NCBI GenBank assembly: GCA_945860285.1
Contig: CAMAQB010000001.1
Coordinates: forward strand, 62,001 to 126,000
Direction of reading: 5' to 3'
Length of the DNA stretch: 64,000 bases
Source: Akkermansia muciniphila
GTDB taxonomy: Bacteria > Verrucomicrobiota > Verrucomicrobiia > Verrucomicrobiales > Akkermansiaceae
Shown here: positions 17,348-28,217 of the stretch, one piece after another
Position numbering within the stretch: position 1 is the stretch's first letter
Layout: each line of letters begins with the position of its first letter
The notes under the pieces: generated by a model
Seen by the model: only the letters and a program-made list of their open reading frames with translations
The model's database searches: none
What the model was told of the DNA's origin: nothing
Made by a program: the position numbers and the translations under genes

Positions 17348-18646
17348 TCAGATCGCCAGCTTGCCAGTGGAGTCTCCGACCCGTTCCGCATCGACCCCCA
17401 TGCGTTCAAGCAAGGAAAGGTGCAGGTTCGTCAGAGGGGTGTTGTCCTTGACATCCAACAAACGGTCGGCTGACAAAGTGCCGTTGCCATGGCCGGCGAG
17501 AATCAGCGGAAGTTGATCGTGGTTGTGGCGGTCGCCATCGCTGATGCCACCCCCGAAAACGATCATCGAATGGTCAAGCAGGCTGCCATTGCCTTCTTTG
17601 GCGTTTTTCATCCTGTCCAGAAATCGTGCGAATTCCGCCGCGTAAAACATGTCGATTTTGGCGATCAATCCCAGCCGCCGCTCGTCGTGCTGGTGATGCG
17701 AAATGCCGTGATGGGCTTCGTTCACGCCAATCTCGGGAAAGGTCCGGTTGGAGCCGTCGTGGGCCAGCATGAAAGTCGCAATGCGTGTGGTGTCGGTCTG
17801 AAAAGCCACGAACATCAGGTCATACATCATCCGGATGTGCTCGCGGTAGCTTTCCGGCACGCCGTCGGGCATGTCCATCTCGGGTTTCTGCTTGCGATGG
17901 GTTTCCGCGCCCTCGATGCGCTTCTCAATCTCGCGAACCGAGGTGAAATAGTCGTCCAGTTTGTTTTTGTCCGCTCCGGTGGCGCGCTGTTGCAGGCGTT
18001 TGGCATCGGCCATGACAAAATCCAGCACGGATTTTTTCCGCTGCAAACGCTCGGCATTGCCTTTCGGGTCGGCCGCTCCGAACAGCGATTCGAACACCGC
18101 ACGGGGATCGCGCACCGGCGGTGCGGGGGTGGTTTCGGAGCGCCAGGAAAGATTGAATTGATAGGCGCAGGAGTAGCCGGAATCACAATTGCCCGAGCGA
18201 CGGGGTTCGTCGGTGGAGAGTTCCAGCGAGGGGATGCGGGTCAGGTGGCCGATTTGTTTTGCGGCGATCTGATCCGCCGAGATGCCGATTTTGATATCGG
18301 CACCCGCCGTTTTGCGGGCCTGGCAGCCGGTGAGATAAGTGGCGATGGCGCGCGCATGGTCGCCCGGGCCGTCGCCATTGGCCCGCGCTTTGTCGAGCGC
18401 GAGTCCTTTGATCACTTGAAAATGTTCCCGCAAGCCGGCCAGCGGTTCGAGGGAAGGCGAAAGTTTGTAATTTTTCCCCGAGCCTTGGGGGAACCACAGA
18501 TTGGTGTTCACGCCATTCGGCAGGTAAACATAGGCAAGTCGGGTCGGCGCACCCGGTGCCGCCGGCAGCGCGGCGCGCAACGGCTCCAACATCGGCAAGG
18601 CCAATGTCGATGCCAGACTTTTCAGAAAGATCCGCCGGGAGTGCAT
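17348..18646 (-). CDS. DUF1552 family exported protein
   Basis: A 432-residue protein with a Tat-type signal (HSRRIFLKSLASTLALPMLEPL). It has the DUF1552 signatures LAYVYLPNGVNTNLWFPQG, PSLEPLAGLREHFQVIKGL and TDTTRIATFMLAHDGSNRTFP, and a late segment HDQLPLILAGHGNG. The family is common in Planctomycetes and Verrucomicrobia, resembles the sulfatase-like DUF1501 group, and is normally encoded beside a DUF1592/DUF1588 cytochrome c protein. That partner is missing here. Start ATG 18646 places the twin-arginine motif right at the N-terminus; an upstream in-frame start at 18727 was rejected. Its biochemical role is not known. Confidence 0.86.
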   Translation of the reverse strand: MHSRRIFLKSLASTLALPMLEPLRAALPAAPGAPTRLAYVYLPNGVNTNLWFPQGSGKNYKLSPSLEPLAGLREHFQVIKGLALDKARANGDGPGDHARAIATYLTGCQARKTAGADIKIGISADQIAAKQIGHLTRIPSLELSTDEPRRSGNCDSGYSCAYQFNLSWRSETTPAPPVRDPRAVFESLFGAADPKGNAERLQRKKSVLDFVMADAKRLQQRATGADKNKLDDYFTSVREIEKRIEGAETHRKQKPEMDMPDGVPESYREHIRMMYDLMFVAFQTDTTRIATFMLAHDGSNRTFPEIGVNEAHHGISHHQHDERRLGLIAKIDMFYAAEFARFLDRMKNAKEGNGSLLDHSMIVFGGGISDGDRHNHDQLPLILAGHGNGTLSADRLLDVKDNTPLTNLHLSLLERMGVDAERVGDSTGKLAI

Positions 18647-18810
18647 GGAAGATGTTGAAGCCGAAAATACACGATTTTCGGGATGTTGCAAATTGCCATT
18701 ACGCATTGCCATTCCCAAACCTGTCAATTCAACCCGGGAGCGGGGGATTTTTTCTCAGTGTCTTTGAATACAGATCCACGCGCTCTCATGCCGGATTGAT
18801 GTTTCACCGC

Positions 18811-20127
<1,317 letters not shown>

Positions 20128-20133
20128 TCATTT

Positions 20134-20168
20134 GACAAGCCCGGAATTGGCCGCCGGGCAAACTTGTC
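20134..20168 (-). promoter_or_regulatory. Hairpin in the metY leader
   Basis: An 11-bp interrupted stem lies 40 bp upstream of metY. Arms GACAAG + CCCGG (20134-20144) pair with CCGGG and CTTGTC (20154-20168) around a nine-base loop, with a four-base bulge. There is no T-run on the metY strand, so it is not a simple terminator. It does not match the SAM riboswitch consensus that I can check by eye. A role in regulation of metY is only a guess. The remaining 20095-20373 spacer is shared with the divergent esterase gene and has no other clear feature. Confidence 0.35.
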
Positions 20169-20373
20169 GATTAGAAAAATCGACCGATTTCTCGATTCCC
20201 GGGCATCGGAGATTTCGACGAGCACGGAAGTGACGAGACTTAGGAGGGATTCTTCAATGGGGAAGAGCCCTACGACGCGAGTGCGGCGTTTGATGAGGCT
20301 ATTATGGAATTGCCACCAAGCCTGCTTGACACGGCTTGCTGCCATGCTGCAGGATGTGACGCGCGCGATCATA

Positions 20374-21186
20374 ATGAAAACGATCTTATTTCTTTTTGCA
20401 ACTGTTCCATTTTTCTCCCAAGCAGCCGAAAAACTGCAATGGCAGGTGTTGAAGAGCTCGGTGTTTGCCGGAACGGTGAGGCAGTATGCGTTTCACAAAA
20501 CCCCGGGGCTGGACGCGGCAAAAGCGGCGGCACTGATGGTTTTTCAGGATGGACATTCCTACGTGGAAGGGAATTTTCATGCGCCCGAGGTGATTGACAA
20601 ACTGGTGCAAAGCGGTGCGGTGCCGCCGATGTTGCTGGTGTTTGTCAACCCCGGCGTGTTTGCCGATGATCTCGCGGAGCCGCAGGGGTGGAATACGCCG
20701 AAGGGATTGAAAAGCAATCGCTCGGTGGAGTACGACACCCTTTCCCCGCTCTATGCGGAAATGCTCGAAAAGGAAATCCTGCCGCTGGCGGGCAAAGTGC
20801 AATTGCTCAGTGCCGACCCCACACAGCGCGCCATTTGCGGCACCTCATCGGGTGGCATCTGCGCCTTCACCGTGGCCTGGGAACGGCCTGATTTGTTTGC
20901 CAAGGTGATGAGCCATGTCGGCAGTTTCACCAACATCCGCGGCGGGCACGTCTATCCCTCGTTGATTCGCAAGGAAAAGAGCCGTCCGCTGCGGGTGTTC
21001 CTGCAGGATGGCACAAACGATCTCGACAATGAGCATGGCAACTGGTTTCTGGCAAACCAACAGATGGCTGCGGCACTGAAATTCCGCCATTACGACTATA
21101 CTTTTGTCACCGACGACAGTGAGCATGGCGGCAAGGGCGGCGGAAAAATTTTTGCGGACAGCGTGAAATGGCTGTGGCGCAAATAA
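20374..21186 (+). CDS. Exported esterase (EsteraseD/Fes-like alpha/beta-hydrolase)
   Basis: A 270-residue protein with a signal peptide (KTILFLFATVPFFSQAA). It fits the putative esterase family that contains enterochelin esterase and feruloyl esterases: ALMVFQDGHSY early, MLLVFVNPGVFAD in the core, a nucleophile elbow CGTSSGG with Ser158, an acid near DGTNDLDNEHG and a C-terminal His in SEHGGKGGG. The chosen ATG follows a long open frame that would otherwise run back through the metY region on the other strand. The substrate is unknown; siderophore, xylan-ester or phenolic ester hydrolysis are options for this fold. It lies 49 bp before a HAD hydrolase gene. Confidence 0.85.
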   Translation: MKTILFLFATVPFFSQAAEKLQWQVLKSSVFAGTVRQYAFHKTPGLDAAKAAALMVFQDGHSYVEGNFHAPEVIDKLVQSGAVPPMLLVFVNPGVFADDLAEPQGWNTPKGLKSNRSVEYDTLSPLYAEMLEKEILPLAGKVQLLSADPTQRAICGTSSGGICAFTVAWERPDLFAKVMSHVGSFTNIRGGHVYPSLIRKEKSRPLRVFLQDGTNDLDNEHGNWFLANQQMAAALKFRHYDYTFVTDDSEHGGKGGGKIFADSVKWLWRK

Positions 21187-21235
21187 GCGTTTCCCGGGGT
21201 TGCCCGCTGCCCATTCTTCCGCTAGGTATTTGGTC

Positions 21236-22030
21236 GTGAGGACGCTGCCCATCGATGGTTCACCTGCTTTGTTGCTGTCATTCGACTTCGACGGCACATT
21301 GCATGATCCATCAGGAAATCCTCCGGTGGCATTGTCATTTTTCGAAGCGATCCAATTGCTGAGAACCACGCGCAATGCGTTTTGGGGAATCAACACCGGA
21401 CGCTCGATGGAACATCTGAGGCAGGGATTGATCGAAAGCCGCTTTCCATTTCTGCCCGATTTTGTTGTCGTGCGCGAGCGGGAGATTTTTCTTCCCAATC
21501 CCGTCGGGCGCTTTGTTCCGGTGTTGCCATGGAATGCAAAATGCGATGTCGATCTGCAAAAACTGCTGAAAAAATCACGCAAGATCCTGAAGCAGATTCG
21601 CGGAGAGATTGCCGAGCACACCGGCGCCGAATGGATCGAGCAGGCCGGTGAGCCGGCGGGGATCATCTCGCGCACCGACCTCGAAATGGATTGGATTGTC
21701 TCACGCATTCGCGAGATCATCGCGCCTGCCAGCGAACTGGGATGGCAGCGCAATTCGATTTACCTGCGCTTCGGCCACAAGGGCTATCAGAAAGGCAGCA
21801 GCCTTGCCGAGGTGGCGCGGATGTTCGGGCTCGGCGCCGAACAGACCTTCGCCATGGGCGACAGCCACAACGACCTGGAGATGCTTGATGTTGCGGTCGC
21901 CCGCTTCATTGCTTGTCCGATGAACTCGGTCGAGGAAGTAAAACAACATGTGCTGGCTCAGCAGGGATACCTCAGCAACAGCTCCTACAGCGTCGGAGTT
22001 GTTGAGGCATTGGGTCACTTTTTTCAGTGA
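21236..22030 (+). CDS. HAD-family hydrolase (Cof/sucrose-phosphatase-like)
   Basis: A 264-residue phosphatase-like protein. The HAD motif I is SFDFDGTLHD with Asp17 and Asp19. Motif II is probably GINTGRS (Thr/Ser), the motif III lysine lies near GHKGYQKGSSL and motif IV is GDSHNDLEML. The cap between motifs II and III places it in the type IIB group with Cof and sucrose-phosphatase. The start is uncertain: GTG 21236 gives MRTLPIDGSPALLLSFDFDGT, while a TTG at 21200 would add 12 residues. Sugar phosphates are typical substrates of the group. It probably follows the esterase on the same transcript. Confidence 0.83.
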   Translation: MRTLPIDGSPALLLSFDFDGTLHDPSGNPPVALSFFEAIQLLRTTRNAFWGINTGRSMEHLRQGLIESRFPFLPDFVVVREREIFLPNPVGRFVPVLPWNAKCDVDLQKLLKKSRKILKQIRGEIAEHTGAEWIEQAGEPAGIISRTDLEMDWIVSRIREIIAPASELGWQRNSIYLRFGHKGYQKGSSLAEVARMFGLGAEQTFAMGDSHNDLEMLDVAVARFIACPMNSVEEVKQHVLAQQGYLSNSSYSVGVVEALGHFFQ

Positions 22031-22050
22031 CACAATCCATTTCTTTCGAC

Positions 22051-22578
22051 TCAGGAATCGTCGTCGAACCGGTATTCGCGTTTGGCGATTTCCTTTTTCT
22101 TGCCGCGGGCTTCACGGAAAAACTCCTGCAGCAATTCCAGGCACTCGTCACCGAGCACGCCATGGGATATGTCACAGGCATGATTCAGCGGCGGGTTCGA
22201 CTGGAGCAGGTTGATCCATCCGCCGGCCGCACCGGCCTTGGCATCGGCGCAGCCGTAAACCACGCGGGTGGGACGGCAGTGAACGATCGCACCGGCGCAC
22301 ATCGGGCAGGGTTCCTTGGTGACATACAATGTGCAGCCCTCAAGCCGCCAGTCGCCGATGGCATTTTGCGCGGCGGTCAGACACAGCATCTCGGCATGGG
22401 CCGTGGCATCCTTCAATGTTTCCACCTGGTTCCAGGCGCGGGCAATGATCCTGGCTTCGTGAACCATTACCGCACCAACAGGAACTTCACCAGCGGCGCG
22501 GGCTTTCCATGCCTCGCGCAGAGCCTGACGCATGTAATACTCGTCGCTCTGGATGTCGATGATCGGCGGTTCTTCCAT
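22051..22578 (-). CDS. tadA: tRNA-specific adenosine deaminase
   Basis: A 175-residue zinc-dependent deaminase that converts A34 to inosine in tRNA-Arg(ACG). Zinc and catalytic residues are visible in HAE at 61-63 (His61, catalytic Glu63) and PCPMC at 90-94 (Cys91, Cys94). The family's N-terminal pattern YYMRQALREAWKA and the VPVGAVMV strand are present. The C-terminal tail GKKKEIAKREYRFDDDS is basic then acidic. A free-nucleoside deaminase is less likely given the overall match. It lies 15 bp downstream of icd on the same strand. Confidence 0.93.
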   Translation of the reverse strand: MEEPPIIDIQSDEYYMRQALREAWKARAAGEVPVGAVMVHEARIIARAWNQVETLKDATAHAEMLCLTAAQNAIGDWRLEGCTLYVTKEPCPMCAGAIVHCRPTRVVYGCADAKAGAAGGWINLLQSNPPLNHACDISHGVLGDECLELLQEFFREARGKKKEIAKREYRFDDDS

Positions 22579-22593
22579 GGCAGGCGAGTCCGC

Positions 22594-23886
<1,293 letters not shown>

Positions 23887-24011
23887 AGTGTTATGAGAGG
23901 CGAATTGCTGGCAGAGTCGAGCAGTTTTGGCTGCCAAGGGCAAGCATGGATATCGCCAGCCTGGCGATTGTTTTTTCCGCCCGATGACAAGTTTCACGCT
24001 TGTGCGAGCAA

Positions 24012-24327
24012 TGTGAATAACTTGCGAAAAGATTCCGGAGGTTCTCGTGCCGTTTTGAACACTATGTGACAAAATTGACAGATTACAATGTGAAGATTAC
24101 GTAACAAAGCGTGATTGCGCTGATGTTTTATGGAGTTATTAATAATCCCAATCGTTTCAGGGATGAAATAAGTTGTTCATAGTCAATGGTTTATTGAATT
24201 CGTTTCGGTTATTCCGTATTTACCCACAACTTATTCACAATGTGACACAAGGCGTTGATTTATCTCAGATTTGGCCTGGCGAGGGTGGAAAAACAGCCAT
24301 CGATTTTTGGTCTCTCGCTGTGAATAA
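24012..24327. promoter_or_regulatory. Cluster of DnaA-box-like sites; candidate replication origin or DnaA-regulated region
   Basis: Within the 668-bp non-coding stretch between icd and lpxI (23887-24554) there are three exact copies of TTATTCACA, which fits the DnaA box TTATNCACA: minus strand 24012-24020, plus strand 24231-24239, minus strand 24319-24327. A further TTACCCACA (one mismatch to TTATCCACA) sits at 24220-24228, in the same orientation and 11 bp from the second box. The segment 24060-24220 is clearly more AT-rich than the flanks. Chance expectation for three exact 9-mers in about 670 bp on both strands is well under one. No dnaA, dnaN or gidA gene is in the window, so origin function is unproven. 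Confidence 0.45.
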
Positions 24328-24554
24328 CCCGTGGAAAACTCAATTTTTGTAGGTGAATGATGCGCATAATTCCCTGTTGGGACTGAGGCTGTTTGGTGGG
24401 GACCCGTCAAGTGCATGGGGAGATGCATGGTTGTTGAACTCGCCGGTGCTTGTCGCGGTGAAACAGTTCGATGGGCCGCAAATCCCAGAGGAGGGTGAAA
24501 TTTCTCAAAAAAAGATTGTCGGGCGGTTAATTCCTGCGAAGAAATGCTGCTGTC

Positions 24555-25376
24555 ATGGAGGCAACGCGCAACATCGGCGTCATCGCCGGCAATGGAATTT
24601 ATCCCGTCACTTTTGTCCGCGCCGCACGAAGGCAAACATTCCCGTGCAAGCTCAGTGTGGCCGCATTTCTGCAGGAGACCGATGAAGCCGCCTTGGAGGG
24701 GATGATTGACGCGCTTGAATGGTTCCGCGTCGGCCAATTGGGGAAGATGATTCGTTTTTTCAAGGAGCAGGGTGTGACGGAGGCGATCATGGTGGGACAG
24801 ATTTCACCCAAAAATCTTTTCGATCTTCGTCCCGACATGCGCACCTTGCTGATGCTGGCGCGATTGAAAGAACGCAATGCGGAAAGCCTGTTCGGCGCGG
24901 TGGCGAATGAACTCGCCAAGGATGGCATCACACTCCTGCCCGCCACTACCTTCATGGAAGAACTGTTGGCGCCGATCGGGCATATTTGCGGGCCGGCACT
25001 CAAAAGCCGGTCCTGGGAGGATGTTCGCTTTGGGCAGAAAATCGCCAAGGAAACGTCACGTCTCGACATCGGTCAGACGGTGCTTGTCCGCCATGGCACG
25101 GTTCTTGCCGTGGAGGCGTTCGAGGGAACCAATGCCTGCATCATTCGCGGCGGCGAGTTGGGGCGCGGCAAAGCGGTCACGATGGTGAAGGTGTCCAAGC
25201 CGGGTCAGGATTTCCGCTTCGACATTCCGGTCATCGGCGCGCAAACCATTCTCACCTGCGCAGGTGCAGGGGTTTCGGTCGTTGCCGTGGAAGCGGGAAA
25301 AACATTGCTGCTGGAGAAGGAGCGCATCTTCGAACTCTGTAAGGAAAAGCAGGTGAGTCTGGTCGCGTTCGAGTGA
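24555..25376 (+). CDS. lpxI: UDP-2,3-diacylglucosamine pyrophosphatase LpxI (DUF1009)
   Basis: A 273-residue protein of the LpxI family, which hydrolyses UDP-2,3-diacylglucosamine to lipid X in lipid A synthesis and replaces LpxH in many bacteria. Recognised segments are IGVIAGNGIYPVTFVRAAR at the N-terminus, FFKEQGVTEAIMVGQISPKNLF in the first domain, and in the C-terminal domain IGQTVLVRHGTVLAVEAFEGT, GKAVTMVKVSKPGQDFRFDIPVIG and GVSVVAVEAGKTLLLEKE. The enzyme acts at the inner face of the cytoplasmic membrane. Its presence implies that the organism makes lipid A. The gene stands alone downstream of the DnaA-box region. Confidence 0.92.
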   Translation: MEATRNIGVIAGNGIYPVTFVRAARRQTFPCKLSVAAFLQETDEAALEGMIDALEWFRVGQLGKMIRFFKEQGVTEAIMVGQISPKNLFDLRPDMRTLLMLARLKERNAESLFGAVANELAKDGITLLPATTFMEELLAPIGHICGPALKSRSWEDVRFGQKIAKETSRLDIGQTVLVRHGTVLAVEAFEGTNACIIRGGELGRGKAVTMVKVSKPGQDFRFDIPVIGAQTILTCAGAGVSVVAVEAGKTLLLEKERIFELCKEKQVSLVAFE

Positions 25377-25394
25377 GGGACAAGCTGTCCGGCA

Positions 25395-27056
25395 TTACAG
25401 ATAGATTTTTTCGTAGTACTCGCGTGCCATGCGGTCGGCGTCAAAGTACGGGGACACCTCATTCATCGAGCGCATCGTCATCTCCCACCATGCTTCTTTG
25501 TTCTGATAATACAACGGACAGATTCTCTCGTTGAGAATCCGGTAAATGTTGCTCATGTCTTCGAGGTCGCGCGGGATCTCGCCGTGGGTTGCATCGGCGG
25601 GAGGCACAACAAAGGAGTTTACGCCGTCCTTGCCAAACTCGCAAAACCATCCGTCCCAAGTGGAGAGGTTGATCGACGCATTCATCGCCGCCGTCATTCC
25701 GGATGTCCCGGACGCCTCGCGGGTGACGATGGGATTGTTCAACCACACGTCACTGCCTTTTTTCAGGTCGTGCGAAAGTTCCAGTTCGTAGCCCACCAGA
25801 ACCGAGGCGTTTGGATAGGGTGCGGTCAGGTTGATGAGGTTGTTGAATGTTTCGATAGCGCCGTAGTCGAACGGATATGGCTTGCCCGCCCAGATGATTT
25901 GCACAGGCGTGTCATTGCGGTTCAGGAGTTCGCGAAAAAGTTGCTTGTCGCGTGTGATCAAATCGGGGCGCTTGTAACCGGCAAAACGCCGGGCCCAGAC
26001 GACGGTCAGCACCTCGGGGTCCATCAGCTTGCCCGTCTGGTCGGCGACAATCCGGAACAACCGCTCTTTCAGCTCGCGTTTGCGATTTTTCAGCATTTCG
26101 GTATCGCCGACAAGCCGCGCGGTTTCCAAAATCGGGTCGGCCCAGTATTTTTTGTTCTGGGCGTTGGTGACATGATCGATGGGGCAAATGCCCGGATACG
26201 GCTTCCACATGTCGCGAGAGACCTCGCCATGCAGTTTCGAAACCGCATTCGCCTTGTGACACATCCGCAATGCCGCCAGTGAGTGGTTGAAGGTGTCGTC
26301 GCGCAAATCGATCAATTCGCGGATTTCCTGCAAATCCACGGCACCGAAAAATCCGGCTTGCTGGAGCTGATGCAAGCTGGATTTTTCATTTCCCGCCTCT
26401 TCAGGCGTATGGGTGGTGAAAACAAATTTTTTCCGGACGAGTTCCTTGTCGCGGGTGCGTTCGTAGAAGCGGAACAAAGCCGATAAACCATGCGCTTCGT
26501 TCAGGTGGCAGACATCGGGATCGACGCCGAGTTCCTCCAGCAGCCGGGCGCCACCGAGGCCCAGCACCATGTACTGGGCGATGCGCATTGGCTGATCGTG
26601 GTCATAGAGCCGCTGGGTGATGCTCCTGCTGAACCCCCCGTTCTCCTCCAGATCGGTCGATAGAAAAAACATCGGCACGGTGCCGAAAACATCGCCGGGC
26701 AGATACAGCGCGCGCACCCAGACATCCTGATCAAAGATGCGGATGGTGAATTGCAACCCGGTCTCGCGCAGGAAGGCGGGATGTTTCCGGCGGAACTGCA
26801 CGGCCATCTCACCACCATCCCCGCGGGTTTGGTTGTAGTAACCGCAAGTCCAGAAAATGCCGATCCCGAAAAGATTTTGCCGCAGTGCTTTTGCGGACCG
26901 CATGTGCGAGCCGGCCAAAAATCCGAGTCCGCCGGAGTAGATTTTAAAGGCCTGGTCAATGGCGAATTCCATCGAGAAATACGCGACGCTCTTTGCGAAA
27001 GTGGGATTGATCTCGTAGTTGTGAGCGAATTTTTCGGGTAGGAATGACGGGGTCAT
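25395..27056 (-). CDS. Short alpha-glucan phosphorylase-like GT35 protein lacking the usual PLP lysine
   Basis: A 553-residue protein related to short bacterial glucan phosphorylases. The N-terminus has VAYFSMEFAIDQ and IYSGGLGFLAGSHMRSAK; the middle has VCHLNEAHGLSALF, FTTHTPEEAGNE and VWARRFAGYKRPDL; the C-terminal Rossmann domain has IIWAGKPYPFDYGAIETFN. In canonical GT35 enzymes the motif EASGTSGxKAAxNG carries the lysine that binds pyridoxal phosphate. Here the sequence reads EASGTSGMTAAMNA, with Thr455 at that position. Glucan phosphorolysis by the standard PLP mechanism is therefore doubtful. Related clades may share the change. It could be a different retaining glycosyltransferase or phosphorylase of storage glucan. 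It lies 28 bp downstream of tdh. Confidence 0.83.
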   Translation of the reverse strand: MTPSFLPEKFAHNYEINPTFAKSVAYFSMEFAIDQAFKIYSGGLGFLAGSHMRSAKALRQNLFGIGIFWTCGYYNQTRGDGGEMAVQFRRKHPAFLRETGLQFTIRIFDQDVWVRALYLPGDVFGTVPMFFLSTDLEENGGFSRSITQRLYDHDQPMRIAQYMVLGLGGARLLEELGVDPDVCHLNEAHGLSALFRFYERTRDKELVRKKFVFTTHTPEEAGNEKSSLHQLQQAGFFGAVDLQEIRELIDLRDDTFNHSLAALRMCHKANAVSKLHGEVSRDMWKPYPGICPIDHVTNAQNKKYWADPILETARLVGDTEMLKNRKRELKERLFRIVADQTGKLMDPEVLTVVWARRFAGYKRPDLITRDKQLFRELLNRNDTPVQIIWAGKPYPFDYGAIETFNNLINLTAPYPNASVLVGYELELSHDLKKGSDVWLNNPIVTREASGTSGMTAAMNASINLSTWDGWFCEFGKDGVNSFVVPPADATHGEIPRDLEDMSNIYRILNERICPLYYQNKEAWWEMTMRSMNEVSPYFDADRMAREYYEKIYL

Positions 27057-27084
27057 GGGCTGCGGTACAATGGTGATGAACGGA

Positions 27085-28113
27085 TCAGTCGGACCAGTCG
27101 AGAACTACTTTGCCGGACTGGCCGGAGATCATGGTTTGAAATGCTTTCTCAAATTCGGAATAGTGATAGCGATGGGTTATGACGGGCGATACATCGAGTC
27201 CCGCCCGGATCATGCTGCTCACCTTGTACCAGGTCTCAAACATTTCCCTGCCGTAAATACCTTTCAGGACCAGACCCTTGAAAATCACCTTGTCCCAGTC
27301 GATCGCGACGCTCTCCGGAAAAATACCCAACAGGGAGACTTTGGCACCGTTCGAGGTATGTGTTAGAATATCCTGCAGGCCGGAAGGATGGCCGGACATC
27401 TCCAGCGCCACATCGAATCCCTCTTTCATGCCCAGGTCGTTTTTGACATGCTCCAGCGTTTCCACACGCACGTCAACCGTGCGGGTGGCACCGAGTTTTT
27501 TCGCCAGTTCCAGACGCCAGGGGTTGACATCGGTCACGACAACATGACGCGCCCCGGCAAACCGGCATACTGCGGCGGCCATGCAACCGATCGGCCCGGC
27601 ACCGGTGATCAGGACATCCTCCGCCACCAGATCCCAGGACAAGGCGGTATGAACGGCATTGCCAAGAGGGTCGAAGGTGGAAATCACTTCCTCGGAAATT
27701 CCGGGGTCGATATTGTATACATTGCGTGCCGGGATGGAGAGAAATTGAGCGAACGCTCCCTGTCGGTTCACCCCCACGCCAAGCGTGTTCGGGCACAGGT
27801 GCTGTCGACCGCCGAGACAGTTGCGGCAGCGCCCGCAGACGATGTGTCCTTCTCCGGAAACCAGATCGCCGGGCTTCAAGTCGGACACCCCGGAACCAAC
27901 GGCTTCAACAACTCCACAGAATTCATGCCCGACCGCCATCGGCACGGGGATTGTGCGACGCGCCCACGCATCCCATTTGTAAATGTGCACATCGGTGCCG
28001 CAGATCGATGTTTTGCGAATGCGGATCAGTGCATCCATCGGACCGATTTCCGGTTCGGGAATGTCCTGCAACCAGATTCCCGGTTCCGATTTGGCTTTGA
28101 CGAGTGCTTTCAT
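27085..28113 (-). CDS. tdh: L-threonine 3-dehydrogenase
   Basis: A 342-residue zinc-dependent medium-chain dehydrogenase that oxidises threonine to 2-amino-3-oxobutanoate with NAD. The catalytic zinc ligands Cys38, His63 and Glu64 and the structural zinc ligands Cys93, Cys96, Cys99 and Cys107 fall at the same positions as in E. coli Tdh. The Rossmann motif is [15 protein letters not shown]. The segments [11 protein letters not shown] and [16 protein letters not shown] are typical of the family and separate it from sorbitol dehydrogenase. No kbl gene, its usual partner, is adjacent; the next gene downstream is the glucan phosphorylase-like gene. Confidence 0.96.
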   Translation of the reverse strand: MKALVKAKSEPGIWLQDIPEPEIGPMDALIRIRKTSICGTDVHIYKWDAWARRTIPVPMAVGHEFCGVVEAVGSGVSDLKPGDLVSGEGHIVCGRCRNCLGGRQHLCPNTLGVGVNRQGAFAQFLSIPARNVYNIDPGISEEVISTFDPLGNAVHTALSWDLVAEDVLITGAGPIGCMAAAVCRFAGARHVVVTDVNPWRLELAKKLGATRTVDVRVETLEHVKNDLGMKEGFDVALEMSGHPSGLQDILTHTSNGAKVSLLGIFPESVAIDWDKVIFKGLVLKGIYGREMFETWYKVSSMIRAGLDVSPVITHRYHYSEFEKAFQTMISGQSGKVVLDWSD

Positions 28114-28217
28114 GAGGCATGGCGCCGAGACAAAGACGCACCAGAAGGTTTGTCAGAGGGCATGCACAATCAAGCGCATAATGAGTGTATGACGCTTTGC
28201 CGGGTGAGTGTCGCAGT

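Noticed and set aside
17489-18658. 389-codon open frame opposite the DUF1552 gene
   Set aside because: It is the antisense shadow of a clear family protein, and its translation is unlike any protein I recognise.
23887-24554. Hidden tRNA, tmRNA or RNase P gene in the large gap
   Set aside because: No cloverleaf with a GTTCRANNC arm and no GAGGAAAGTCCGGGC-like core is visible.
25395-27056. Lys to Thr change in the phosphorylase-like gene as a sequencing error
   Set aside because: The surrounding codons are in frame and consistent with a family variant, so a lineage-level change is more likely; kept as a finding with that caveat.
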